Below, one piece after another: positions 38,043 through 49,658 of a DNA stretch of 64,000 nt (within the stretch, counting starts at the first letter, position 1; every line of letters begins with the position of its first letter). The stretch is from assembly GCF_029227915.1 (NCBI RefSeq), contig NC_079875.1:2356001-2420000 (forward strand). Direction: 5' to 3'. Source of the stretch: Hydractinia symbiolongicarpus (Eukaryota; Cnidaria; Hydrozoa; Anthoathecata; Hydractiniidae). A program made the position numbers and the translations under genes. The notes below the pieces were generated by a model, which saw only the letters and a list, made by a program, of their open reading frames with translations, was not told the origin of the DNA and did no database searches.

Positions 38043-39753
38043 CTAAATACATGTTGGCACGAATATGTGACCCAACCGTTGTAACTGAAGCGGATTGATA
38101 CCGTTAGAAAGTCAATGAAATGTAGTTTTTGAAGCTGTCGCTATTTCTTCAGCGCGCAATAACGGCTAGGATTAGTCCCACAGTAAAGAATGACTTGCTT
38201 ATCTAAATTTTTAAATGAAGCGCTACCACAGCGCCCAGTGTAATCGCTGAGTTCCGGCAATCATGTCAAATTAAGAAGAATGTTGTTTCTTCAGCGCGCG
38301 CTAACGGCTAGGATTGGTCCCACAGTGAAGAATGACTTATTTGTCTAAATTTTTAAATGAAGCGCTACCACAACGCCCAGTGTAATCGCTGAGTTCCGGC
38401 AATCATGTCAAATTAAGAAGAATGTTATTTTTTGAAGTCCAATTGTCTCACTTATAACATTGATAAGGTCACAGTCCAAAATCAGTTCAATTAATCCCAC
38501 AGTCAATCGTTTCATTGATAAAAGCGATGCATCCTATTGACATGAGAAAAATATCGCTAAATACATGTTGGTGCGAATATGTGACGCAACTGTTGTAACT
38601 GAAGCGGATTTATACCGTTAGAAAGTTAATGAAATGAAGTTTTTGAAACCTTCGCTATTTCTTCAGCGCGCGATAACGGCTAGAATTGGTCCCACAGTAA
38701 AGAATGACTTGCTTATCTAAATTTTTAGATGAAGCGCTCCCGCAGCCATCAGTGTAATTGCTGAGTTCCGCCAATCATGTTAAATTAGGAAGAATGTTAT
38801 TTCTTGGAGTTCAGTTGTCTCATTTATCACATTTATCAGTTCACAGTCCAAAGTTAGCGCAATTAAGTATCACAGTCAATCGTTTCATTGATAAAAGCGA
38901 TGCATCCTATTGACATGAGAAAAATATCGCTAAATACATGTTGGCACGAATATGTGACCCAACCGTTGTAACTGAAGCGGATTGATACCGTTAGAAAGTC
39001 AATGAAATGTAGTTTTTGAAGCTGTCGCTATTTCTTCAGCGCGCGATAACGGCTAGGATTAGTCCCACAGTAAAGAATGACTTGCTTATCTAAATTTTTA
39101 AATGAAGCGCTCCCACAGCGCCAAGTGTAATCGCTGAGTTCCGGCAATTATGTCAAATTAAGAAGAATGTTGTTTCTTCAGCGCGCGCTAACGGCTAGGA
39201 TTGGTCCCACAGTGAAGAATGACTTATTTGTCTAAATTTTTAAATGAAGCGCTACCACAACGCCCAATGTAATCGCTGAGTTCCGGCAATCATGTCAAAT
39301 TAAGAAGAATGTTATTTCTTCAAGTCCAATTGTCTCACTTATAACATTGATAAGGTCACAGTCCAAAATCAGTTCAATTAATCCCACAGTCAATCGTTTC
39401 ATTGTTAAAAGTGATGCAACCTAGTATTATCAGAAAAATATCGCTAAGTACATGTTGGTACGAATATGTGACCCAACTGTGGTAACTCAAACGGACTGAC
39501 ACCGTTAGGAAGTCAATGAAATGTACTTTTTGAATCTGTCGCTATTTCTTCAGCGCGCAATAACGGCTAGGATTGGTCCTACAGTAAAAATTGAATTATT
39601 AATCTAAATTTTTAAATAAAGCGCCACCACAGCGCCCAGTATAATCGCTGAGTTCCGGCAATCATTTCAAATTAAGCTGAATGTTATTTCTTGGAGTCCA
39701 ATTGTCTCATTTATCACATTTATCTGGTCACAGTCCAAAGTTAGTTCAATTTA
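37980..39753. repeat. Satellite B dimer HOR, 887 bp x 2
   Basis: A long variant of about 515 bp plus a 373-bp unit begins at 37980 and again at 38867. Both have a changed phase mark (AAGTGTCACAG and AAGTATCACAG) and the same long-variant join, TGTTGTTTCTTCAGCGCGC, at 38284 and 39171. The second copy is more diverged toward its end. This shows the 142-bp partial duplication used a second time, about 17 kb from the 1219-bp HOR. Confidence 0.8.
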
Positions 39754-42700
39754 GACCCACATTCAATCGTTTCACTGATAAAAGCGATGCATCCTATTGA
39801 CATGAGAAAAATATCGCTAAATACATGTTGGCACGAATATGTGACGCAACCGTTGTAACTGAAGCGGATTGATACCGTTAGAAAGTCAATGAAATGTAGT
39901 TTTTGAAACTGTCTCTATTTCTTCAGCGCGCGATAACGGCTAGGATTGGTCCCACAGTAAAAATTGAATTATTAATCTGAATTTTTAAATGAAGCGCCAC
40001 CACAGCGCCCAGTGTAATCGCTGAGTTCCGGCAATCGTGTCAAATTAAGCTGAATGTTATTTCTTGGAGTCCAATTGTCTCATTTATCACATTTATCAGG
40101 TCACAGTCCAAAATTAGTTCAATTAATCCCACAGTCAATCGTTTCATTGTTAAAAGCGATACAACCTAGTAATATCAGAAAAATATCGCTAAGTACATGT
40201 TGGTACGAATATGTGAGCCAACCGTTGTAACTCAAACGGACTGACACCGTTAGAAAGACAGAGCAATTTAGTAATTGAAACTGTCTCTATTTCTTCAGCG
40301 GGCGATAACGGCTAGGATTGGTCCCAGAGTAAAAAATGACTTATTAATCTAAATTTTTAAATGAAGCGCTACCACAGCGCCCAGTGTAATCTCTGAGTTC
40401 CGGCAGTCACGTCAAAATAAGAAGAATGTTTTTTCTTGGAGACCGACTGTCTCCTTTATCACATTTATCAGGTCACAGTCCAAAGTTAGTTCAATTAAGT
40501 CCCACAGTGAATCGTTTCATTGTTAAAAGCGATGCAACCTAGTAATATCAGAAAAAACTATCGCTAAATACATATTGGTACGAATATGTGACCCAACCGT
40601 TGTAACTCAAACGGAGTGAGACCGTTAGGAAGTCAATGAAATGTTGTTTTTGAAGTTGTAGCTATTTCTTCAGCGCGCGATTACGGCTAGGATTGATCCC
40701 ACAGTAAAGAATGACTTACTTATCTAAATTTTTAAATGAAGCGCTACCACAGCACCCAGTGTAATCGCTGAGTTCCGGCAATGACGTCAAATTAAGAAGA
40801 ATGTTATTTTTCGGAGTTCAAATGTCCCATTTATCACATTTATCAGGTCACAGTCGAAAGTTAGTTCAATTAACTCCCACATTCAATAGTTTCACTGTCA
40901 AAAGCGATGCAACCTATTGACATGAGAAAAATATTGCTAAATACATGTTGGTACGAATATGTGACGCAACCGTTGTAACTGAAGCGGATTGATCCAGTTA
41001 GAAAGTCGATAAAATGTAGTTTTTGAAACTGTCGCTATTTCTTCAGCGCGCGCTAACGGCTAGGATTGGTCCCACAGTGAAGAATGACTTATTTGTCTAA
41101 GTTTTTAAATGAAGCGCTACCACAGCGCCCAGTGTAATCGCTGAGTTCCGGCAATCATGTCAAATTAAGAAGAATGTTATTTCTTGAAGTCCAATTGTCT
41201 CACTTATAACATTGATAAGGTCACAGTCCAAAATCAGTTCAATTAATCCCACAGTCAAACGTTTTATTGTTAAAAGCGATGCAACCTAGTAATATCAGAA
41301 AAATATCGCTAAGTACATGTTGGTACGAATATGTGACCCAACTGTTGTAACTCAAACAGACTTACACCGTTAGGAAGTCAATGAAATGTAGTTTTTGAAA
41401 CTGTCGCTATTTCTTCAGCGCGCGCTAACGGCTAAGATTGGTCCCACAGTGAAGAATGACTTATTTGTCTTAATTTTTAAATGAAGCGCTACCACAGCGC
41501 CCAGTGTAATCGCTGAGTTCCGGCAATCATGTCAAATTAAGAAGAATGTTATTTCTTGAAGTCCAATTGTCTCACTTATAACATTGATAAGGTCACAGTC
41601 CAAAATCAGTTCAATTAATCCCACAGTCAATCGTTTCATTGTTAAAAGCGATGCAACCTAGTAATATCAGAAAAATATCGCTAAATACATGTTGGTACGA
41701 ATATGTGACGCAACCGTTGTAACTGAAGCGGATTGATACCGTTAGAAAGTCAATGATATGTAGTTTTTGAAACTGTCGCTATTTCTTCAGAGCGCGATAA
41801 CGGCTAGGATTGGTCCCACAGTAAAGAATGACTTGTTTATCTAAATTTTCAGATGAAACGCTCCCACAGCCCTCAGTGTAATCGCTGAGTTCCGGCAATC
41901 ATGTTAAATTAAGAAGAATGTTATTTCTTGGAGTTCAATTGTCTCATTTATCACATTTATCAGTTCACAGTCCAAAGTTAGTGCAATTAAATCCCACAGT
42001 CAATCGTTTCATTGTTAAAATCGATACAACCTAGTAATACCGAAAAGATATCACGAAATACATGTTGGTACGAATATGTGACTCAACCGTTGTAACTCGA
42101 ACGGATTAATACTGTTAGAAGGTCAATGAAATGTAGTTTTGGAAACTGTCTCTATTTCTTTAGCGCGCGCTAACGGCTAAGATTGGTCCCACAGTGAAAA
42201 ATGACTTATTTGTCTAAATTTTTAAATGAAGCGCTACGACAGCGCCCAGTGTAATCGCTGAGTTCCGGCAATCATATCAAATTAAGAAGAATGTTATTTC
42301 TTGGAGTCCAATTGTCTCACTTATAACATTCATAAGGTCACAGTCCAAAATCAGTTCAATTAGTCCCACAGTCAATCGTTTCACTGTTAAAAGCGATGCA
42401 ACCTGGTAATATGAGAAAAATATCGCTAAATACATGTTGGTACGAATATGTGACGCAACCGTTGTAACTGAAGCGGATTAATACTGTTAGAAGGTCAATG
42501 AAATGTAGTTTTTGAAACTGTCTCTATTTCTTCAGCGCGCGCTAACGGCTAGGATTGGTCCCACAGTGAAGAATGACTTATTTGTCTTAAATTTTAAATG
42601 AAGCGCTACCACAGCGCCCAGTGTAATCGCTGAGTTCCGGCAATCATGTCAAATTAAGAAGAATGTTATTTCTTGAAGTCCAATTGTCTCACTTATAACA

Positions 42701-42962
42701 TTGATAAGGTCACAGTCCAAAATCAGTTCAATTAATCCCACAGTCAATCGTTTCATTGTTAAAAGCGATGCAACCTAGTAATATCAGAAAAATATCGCTA
42801 AGTACATGTTTGTACGAATATGTGACCCAACTGTTGTAACTCAAACGGACTGACACCGTTAGGAAGTCAATGAAATGTACTTTTTGAATCTGTCGCTATT
42901 TCTTCAGCGCGCAATAACGGCTAGGATTGGTCCCACAGTAAAAATTGAATTATTAATCTAAA

Positions 42963-42992
42963 CTAGTCGATTAGGCCCGTGGAAAAATCCAC
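42963..42992 (-). other. Helitron 3' terminus: hairpin plus CTAG
   Basis: On the minus strand the order is GTGGATTTTTCCAC (perfect 5-bp stem, 4-nt loop), then GGGCCTAATCGA, then CTAG, followed by host T. A short hairpin roughly 10-12 nt before a CTRR end is the termination signal described for Helitrons. The spacing here is 12 nt. Confidence 0.92.
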
Positions 42993-43049
42993 TTAGGCAG
43001 AAAAACAATTGAAAAGTTCTGTCATTTGAATTTTGATGACATCAGCAAA

Positions 43050-44290
43050 TATTTCAGTATATTGAATATGCCTTTTACTAAAAAAAATAAGCTGAAAATG
43101 CATAAAAAGAAAGTAGATACGTCATAATTTAACAAAAAAGTTTTTAAAATCTAACACAAACTATCAAATGTCAAATCGCATGAAATCCTCCCAACAAAAC
43201 TTCAGACAAAATATGAAAAACAACGGCGTGCAAGGTGTAAAAGCTAGTTAGTAGAAAGTTACAACATTGACAGTCACAACCCAGACACTTACGACAACAA
43301 TAATAATAATGTCAGAAATAACACATCTCAAATATGTATACTTCTTATTATGTGATTATGTTGAAAACCTTCAATATTTTAATCTGAAATGTCGAAAAGA
43401 AAGGCTTGCAACAATAAGCACAGATCTATGAAATAAGTTCTTTATGCATTTTAAACATTGTCTTTTCCCTGAATGTTTATACAGCAATACAACCTGAACA
43501 ACATAAAAAAGCCAAACTTCAACAAACCCAAAACACCAAAAAACAAAAAGTTAAACTTTGAAAAATCATTTATTGCATTTGTTGCATACCATCCTCTCCC
43601 GCAAAAATAAGCACAAAATGTAAAAATTAACCGGTTAACAAAACAATTTTTTTGTCTCATGATCTGTACTGACTTTACCAAACATTTTAAACTGAAATGT
43701 CGAAAAAGCAATGAGCAAGGAGTAAATTTCAAATCAACAAAAATCATTATTTTGAAAACATTGTATATAAAAATATGGTCCTTCCTCACAAAAGTTTACA
43801 ATAAATGTAGAACACAAAGGTTTATGAGGAGCAAATCAAAATATGAACAAAAATCAGTTCAATTGGCATGTTTTATATTGTTTTCACCCATAAAATCTTC
43901 CACAAAATTGATATGAAACCCATCAAATTCAACTCAGAAAAAGCAGTCATTTAAGTGCATACAAAAATACAACTTGGAAAGTGTAAAATATCAAATTATT
44001 ATTTTTAGTATATATACTTGCATATGGTCCTCCCTCACAAAAGTTAAACAGTTTCAGTCTGAACATTCAGTAATTTTTTATCATCACCAAATATTTATTC
44101 CCGTAATTACATTACTTACAGTTAGTTTAAAGCTTAAAAAAAGTTTATAAAACAAAATATAAAAAGAATCCAACTTCAGTTCACAGTCTAATTGTACAAA
44201 AATTTGTTCTTTCAGTATTTTGCATGTGGTCTTTTTCCACAAAAGTTTACACAACATTTAAAAAACAGCAGTTTGCAACACAAACAATAT
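43050..44290. repeat. Degenerate ~200-250 bp internal repeats of the Helitron, block 1
   Basis: A motif close to TCCTCCCTCACAAAAGTTTAC recurs at about 43591, 43780, 44030 and 44231, roughly 195-245 bp apart. It is accompanied by AACAAAAATCA, CATCAAATTCAA, TTGCATA(T/C) and AAAATGTAAAAA. The copies are strongly diverged. The 85- and 112-codon frames here overlap on opposite strands, are rich in Lys, Asn and Phe as expected for AT-rich DNA, and carry no domain. I regard them as non-coding. Confidence 0.6.
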
Positions 44291-45360
44291 AATCGGCAAC
44301 CATACTATTCTCTGCTGAGAAATTTTAACCACAAAAAAAAACCCAGGTAAATTTCCCAAAAAATGTCAACAAACTTTGTAAAAATATCAACCACTACCCT
44401 TGTAAAAATATATAACCTTGTAATTTACATGCGAGCTTACAGAAGGTTAAAAGGATGTCAACAACAAAACAATAAAACTTACTCCAATTAACGCACACAC
44501 TTTAGTTTTACAAAATCATTCCTCTTAAAGTAAAATTTTTCCTCACACTACCCTAAAAGTTCAATAAGTCTTTGAAAGATTTTGTGGCTTGTTACATCAT
44601 AATTCGTGCTCAAATAAGATCCCTAAGTTTGACTACTAAGGTGGATATAAATAGCTAAAAGGGGAATAACAACATTAATCATCAGTTAGCTAGCTAGGTT
44701 TAGATATGGAGCTTGAAGGTAACATTAGATAAGACAGATACCCAGTTAAATATAGTTAAACTGGGAAGACGCCAGCTAGCTATTTATGCTTAGTAAAACA
44801 CATATAAAGAGAAACAATAGGAATATAAAAATTATGACATTTGCAGTAAGTTCAACAAACCAAACGTTTCGCTAGCACATTTGTTTGATAACATTAATTA
44901 TGAAAAAAAGTGTAAAAAAACGCGGTAAAATATAAAGAATTTGAAGCTCTTAAGTGACTTTATCCTCGCAAATGCGAGTCTGCCTGACACGTAACTCTAG
45001 CGACATAAAAACATAACGTCTAAAAATATCTAAAAAGTTCTTACTATTTGTGAATCCAAATCTGATTTAAACCCAAGCTTTCATTTTCTACTTCTAACTT
45101 TTCTTTACTACTTCTAGCTCCACTCTTCACTTTCGAATTAACTTCTTGTGGCTTCTAACTTTACTTGTGTACTTCTATGTTCACATAAAATATATATAAA
45201 AAGGAACAGAGTGTAAAACCAATTGGCAAATTTTTAGGCTAATTAGTCAAATTAGAAATGCAAAAACAAAGTTTGAGTCATAATTCATGTTAAAACAACA
45301 ACAATCAATTTAACAGTTCATTTTACGTCAATTTTTGCACTAAATTTCCAACACAAAATA
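44290..45360. other. Helitron interior without clear genes
   Basis: AT-rich sequence with no convincing reading frame and no satellite match. It includes the first copy of a TAGC-rich duplicated segment (44582 to about 44800). It also has a short pyrimidine-rich repeat near 45080-45180 (ACTTCTA(A/G)CTTT-like, four to five times). It could be captured host DNA or decayed element sequence. The window alone does not decide. Confidence 0.5.
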
Positions 45361-46335
45361 CATATTCTAAATAATTCCTATGGTTTTCCTCAAAAGTTTA
45401 ATGAAAATATAAAAAATGAGAGGTAAACGACAAAATCAAAGTTTGCAGAATTTAATTATTTTGGTATATATATGTGTATTGATATATGCCCTTTATAACA
45501 ATATTTCAATCCAAAATGTGAAAAAAGAAAAACAGTTTGCAACAAAATCAGTTATTCTGATGACATTGCATACACTTTTTCTCCACAAAAGTGTAAAAAA
45601 AGAATGGTTGTAGGAAATACTTCTGATTCAACAAAAATCAGTATTTGCATCTTGTACTCATTAAATATTACCCAAAATTTAAAAAACTGTGATTTGGAAC
45701 GCATCAAATTTTTAAATAAAGAGGGATCAGTCATTTCGGTATGTTGTACAGAGTCCTGCCCGGTAAGAATTTATACAAAATATAAAAAAAACACAAGTTT
45801 TTTCGGTGTTGTACTCCCTCAAAAAAGTTGAAACTTTTCTTAATTGAGACAAAATGCCTTAAACAAAACATTTTAGTCAGAACATCTAGAACAACAAAAA
45901 TCACTACACTTAAGGTACCAGAATTACTACATGTTAAATAAAAATCGTTTCGTCATATTGCATGTAACCGATGTATATAAGTTTAGTTACACAAAATGTG
46001 AAAAATACATTTTTTGCATACACAAATTGTGAAAAATACATTATTTGCTTAAAAACAGTCCTTAAACTCTTCTTAAATATTATGTAATACTTTTTTAAAA
46101 GTTGTTGTGGCTTGTTAATTTAAGCTTAAAATGTCAATTAAAATAAGTTATATACAGTCACATTCTTAGCAAAGACCACTAAGATTAGCTTACATGTAAA
46201 AAGCAACATAAAACTGAAGCTAACATAAGGTAGCTACAGCAGCTAATAGCTGGTCACTTAAATATAAACTGGAGACTTAGCTAGGTATAAAGAACATGGC
46301 TACATATTTATAAATTCCTAGCTACCTAGCTAGTT
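44582..46335. repeat. TAGC-rich direct duplication inside the Helitron
   Basis: Segments 44582 to about 44800 and 46105 to about 46335 are diverged direct repeats, offset by about 1523 bp. Both start with TTGTGGCTTGTTA, then show GAC(T/C)ACTAAG, a run of TAGCTAGC-type words, TTAAATATA(GTTA)AACTGG and another TAGCTA run. With blocks 1 and 2 this gives the element a two-lobed structure, as if an internal region was duplicated early. Confidence 0.6.
45360..46060. repeat. Degenerate internal repeats of the Helitron, block 2
   Basis: The same CTCACAAAAGTTTA-like motif returns near 45380, 45580 and 45811, with AACAGTTTGCAACAAAATCA and AAAATGTGAAAAA. The segment 45463-45530 (TATTGATATATGCCCTTTA) resembles 43055-43110 (TATTGAATATGCCTTTTAC), so the block 1 repeat family is present again. 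A local near-perfect doublet of about 30 bp (ACACAAA(A)TGTGAAAAATACATT) lies at 45990-46049. The 60-75-codon frames here are treated as chance. Confidence 0.6.
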
Positions 46336-46616
46336 GTTGTTGGTGTTGTTGATGCCAACAAACATGTCTCGCATAAAAAATATCATCAAAACTTTAAAAA
46401 ACATAAACAAACCTTACAGAAACCTTTCTATACTTCATTTATATACCATGCTCCTTTTTAAATGCTTTTGTAAAGATTTATTTTGAAGGCAAGAGCAGAC
46501 AAACGCTTAAAAAGGACAGCCATCTTTTTTGCAAACACAATTTCCGTTACTTTGTGCTAGAACTTCATTTAACAAACCACACAAAACTCGCGGCTTTTCA
46601 CGACAAAGAAGACATA

Positions 46617-46660
46617 TTTTTTTCGGCAACATCAAAGATTTTTTTCGGTAACATCAAAGG
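46617..46660. repeat. 22-bp direct doublet near the Helitron 5' end
   Basis: TTTTTTTCGGCAACATCAAA plus GA is followed at once by TTTTTTTCGGTAACATCAAA plus GG, two 22-bp copies (46617-46638 and 46639-46660). It lies about 60 bp inside the element's 5' end. Function unknown. Confidence 0.85.
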
Positions 46661-46689
46661 AAAATGACGATATCAACTTTGCCTGTTAC

Positions 46690-46721
46690 AGACACACGGA
46701 ACTGGCGTATTATTATATAGA
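46690..46721 (-). other. Helitron 5' terminus (TC start)
   Basis: The minus strand begins TCTATATAATAATACGCC directly after host AAAAA. The TC start followed by an AT-rich TCTATAT-type leader fits Helitron 5' ends. Further in, GTTCCGTGTGTCTGTAACAG follows. No inverted terminal repeat with the other end is seen, which argues against a DDE transposon. Confidence 0.9.
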
Positions 46722-48195
46722 TTTTTAAATAAAGCGCCACCACAGCGCCCAGTGTAATCGCTGAGTTCCGGCAATCGTGTCAAATTAAGCTGAATGTTAT
46801 TTCTTGGAGTCCAATTGTCTCATTTATCACATTTATTAGGTCACAGTCCAAAGTTTGTTCAATTAAGTCCCACAGTCAATCGTTTCACTGTTAAAAGCAA
46901 TGCAACCTAGTAATATGAGAAAAATATCGCTAAATACATGTTGGTACGAATATGTAAAGCAACCGTTGTAACTGAAGCGGATTGATACCGTTAGAAAGTC
47001 AATGAAGTGTAGTTTTTGAAACTGTCGCTATCTCTTCAGCGCGCGATAACGGCTAGGATTCGTCCCACAGTAAAAATGACTTATTTATCCAAATTTTTAA
47101 ATGAAGCGCTACCACAGCGCCCAGTGTAATCGCTGAGTTCCAGCAATCATGTAAAATTAAGATGAACGTTATTTCTTGGAGTCCCATTGTCTCATTTACC
47201 CTATTTATCATGTCACAGTCCAAAGTTAGTTCAATTAAATAACACAGTCAATCGTTTTATTGTTAAAAGCGATGCAATCTAGTTATATCAGAAAAATATC
47301 GCTAAATACATGTTGGTACGAATATGTGACGCAACCGTTGTAACTGAAGCGGATTGATACCGTTAGAAAGTCAATGAAATGTAGTTTTTGAAACTGTCGC
47401 TATTTCTTCAGAGCGCGATAACGGCTAGGATTGGTCCCACAGTAAAGAATGACTTGTTTATCTAAATTTTCAGATGAAGCGCTCCCACAGCCCTCAGTGT
47501 AATCGCTGAGTTCCGGCAATCATGTTAAATTAAGAAGAATGTTATTTCTTGGAGTTCAATTGTCTCATTTATCACATTTATCAGTTCACAGTCCAAAGTT
47601 AGTGCAATTAAATCCCACAGTCAATCGTTTCATTGTTAAAATCGATATAACCTAGTAATACCGAAAAGATGTCACAAAATACATGTTGGTACGAATATGT
47701 GACTCAACCGTTGTAACTCGAACGGATTAATACTGTTAGAAGGTCAATGAAATGTAGTTTTGGAAACTGTCTCTATTTCTTCAGCGCGCGCTAACGGCTA
47801 AGATTGGTCCCACAGTGAAAAATGACTTATTTGTCTAAATTTTTAAATGAAGCGCTACCACAGCGCCCAGTGTAATCGCTGAGTTCCGGCAATCATGTCA
47901 AATTAAGAAGAATGTTATTTCTTGAAGTCCAATTGTCTCACTTATAACATTGATAAGGTCACAGTCCAAAATCAGTTCAATTAATCCCACAGTCAATCGT
48001 TTCATTGTTAAAAGCGATGCAACCTAGTAATATCAGAAAAATATCGCTAAGTACATGTTTGTACGAATATGTGACCCAACTGTTGTAACTCAAACGGACT
48101 GACACCGTTAGGAAGTCAATGAAATGTACTTTTTGAATCTGTCGCTATTTCTCCAGCGCGCAATAACGGCTAGGATTGGTCCCACAGTAAAAATT

Positions 48196-48226
48196 GAATT
48201 ATTAATCTAAATTTTTAAATAAAGCG
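48196..48226. other. Empty paralogous Helitron target site
   Basis: ATTATTAATCTAAATTTTTAAATAAAGCGCC runs uninterrupted here. Its left half equals the sequence ending at 42962 and its right half equals the sequence starting at 46722. It confirms the element ends to the base and the absence of a target-site duplication. Confidence 0.93.
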
Positions 48227-49588
48227 CCACCACAGCGCCCAGTGTAATCGCTGAGTTCCGGCAATCGTGTCAAATTAAGCTGAATGTTATTTCTTGGAGT
48301 CCAATTGTCTCATTTATCACATTTATTAGGTCACAGTCCAAAGTTTGTTCATTTAAGTCCCACAGTCAATCGTTTCACTGTTAAAAGCAATGCAACCTAG
48401 TAATATGAGAAAAATATCGCTAAATACATGTTGGTACGAATATGTGACGCAACCGTTGTAACTGAAGCGGATTGATACCGTTAGAAAGTCAATGAAGTGT
48501 AGTTTTTGAAACTGTCGCTATCTCTTCAGCGCGCGATAACGGCTAGGATTGGTCCCACAGTAAAAATGACTTATTTACCCAAATTTTTAAATGAAGCGCT
48601 ACCACAGCGCCCAGTGTAATCGCTGAGTTCCAGCAATCATGTAAAATTAAGATGAACGTTATTTCTTGGAGTGTCATTGTCTCATTTACCCCATTTATCA
48701 TGTCACAGTCCAAAGTTAGTTCAATTAAATACCACAGTCAATCGTTTTATTGTTAAAAGCGATGCAATCTAGTCATATCAGAAAAATATCGCTAAATACA
48801 TGTTGGTACGAATATGTGACTCAACCGTTGTAACTCAAACGGACTGACACCGTTAGGAAGTCAATGAGATGTACTTTTTGAATCTGTCGCTCTTTCTTCA
48901 GCGCGCAATAACGGCTAGGATTGGTCCCACAGTAAAAATTGAATTATTAATCTAAATTTTTAAATAAAGCGCCACCACAGCGCCCAGTGTAATCGCTGAG
49001 TTCCGGCAATCGTGTCAAATTAAGCTGAATGTTATTTCTTGGAGTCCAATTGTCTCATTTATCACATTTATCTGGTCACAGTTCAAAGTTAGTTCAATTA
49101 AGACCAACATTCAATCGTTTCACTTGTAAAAGCGATGCATCCTATTGACATGAGAAAAATATCGCTAAATACATGTTGGCACGAATATGTGATGCAACCG
49201 TTGTAACTGAAGCGGATTGATACCGTTAGAAAGTCAATGAAATGTAGTTTTTGAATCTGTCTCTATTTCTTCAGCGAGCGCTAACGGCTAGGATTGGTCC
49301 CACAGTAAAAATTGAATTATTAATTTGAATTTTTAAATGAAGCGCCACCACAGCGCCCAGTGTAATCGCTGAGTTCCGGCAATCGTGTCAAATTAAGCTG
49401 AATGTTATTTCTTGGAGTCCAATTGTCTCATTTATCACATTTATCAGGTCACAGTCCAAAGTTAGTTCAATTAAGTCCCACATCCAATCGTTTCACTGAT
49501 AAAAGCGATGCAACCTATTGACAAGGGAAAAATATCGCTAAATACATGTTGGTACGAATATGTGACGCAACCGTTGTAACTGAAGCGG

Positions 49589-49610
49589 ATTGTATAATAT
49601 TGTATAATAA

Positions 49611-49641
<31 letters not shown>

Positions 49642-49658
49642 AATAAATAAATAAATTG
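49589..49658. repeat. (ATAA)n insertion in a B monomer, copy 1
   Basis: A normal unit reads GCGGATTGATACCG. Here ATTG is followed by TATAATATTGTATAATAATA and an (AAAT)n run, then ATTG again and ATACCG. The total extra length is 66 bp. ATTG on both sides looks like a 4-bp target duplication from an inserted sequence, or a replication-slip product. The tetranucleotide run is longer than in the other two copies. Confidence 0.9.

Larger units (their letters stand above)
9549..42962. repeat. Satellite B array (left block), ~373-bp monomer
   Basis: A head-to-tail array phased by (A/G)TCCCACAGTCAATCG, seen at 9552, 9925, 10440, 10770, 11143, 11474, 11847, 12219 and onward. The basic unit is 372-373 bp, with recurrent length variants of about 515 and 331 bp. 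Landmarks in order are ATCGCTAA(A/G)TACATG, GAATATGTGAC, CAACCGTTGTAAC, CCGTTAG, TATTTCTTCAGCGCGC, AACGGCTAGGATTGG, a second TCCCACAGT about 195 bp into the unit, GCGCTACCACAGCGCCCAG, CGCTGAGTTCCGGCAATC, TATTTCTTGGAGTCC and TCACAGTCCAAA. There is no resemblance to satellite A beyond chance. All open frames here are short and repeat with the satellite. The array is broken at 42962 by a Helitron and resumes at 46722. Confidence 0.97.
42963..46721 (-). mobile_element. Non-autonomous Helitron inserted in satellite B
   Basis: A 3759-bp block, clearly more AT-rich than its flanks and unrelated to either satellite. Read on the minus strand, it starts with TC (TCTATATAATAATACGCC, complement of 46704-46721) and ends with CTAG (complement of 42963-42966). 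A perfect hairpin GTGGA-TTTT-TCCAC (42979-42992) lies 12 nt before CTAG. The host site on that strand is AAAAA then TTT, so the element sits between A and T with no target duplication and no lost host base. 5' TC, 3' hairpin plus CTRR, and A/T insertion are the defining traits of canonical Helitrons (rolling-circle transposons). No Rep or helicase reading frame is visible (longest frame 112 codons, no motif), so it must have depended on another element for movement. It contains degenerate internal repeats. I see no gene in it. Confidence 0.93.

Noticed and set aside
9549-42962. B monomer as an ancestral dimer of two ~186-bp halves
   Set aside because: Only TCCCACAGT and a few short words are shared between halves, and TATTTCTT is not at matching offsets. 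Too weak to claim.
43451-43916. Overlapping 112- and 85-codon frames on opposite strands inside the Helitron
   Set aside because: Composition is what AT-rich noise gives, with no Rep, helicase or other domain. They lie in degenerate repeats.
45416-45831. Frames of 60-75 codons in the Helitron interior
   Set aside because: Short, overlapping on both strands, in degenerate repeat block 2, no motif.
42963-46721. Alternative reading of the insertion as a DDE transposon or retroelement
   Set aside because: No inverted terminal repeats between the ends, no target duplication, no poly-A tail or reverse transcriptase frame; the ends match Helitron rules instead.
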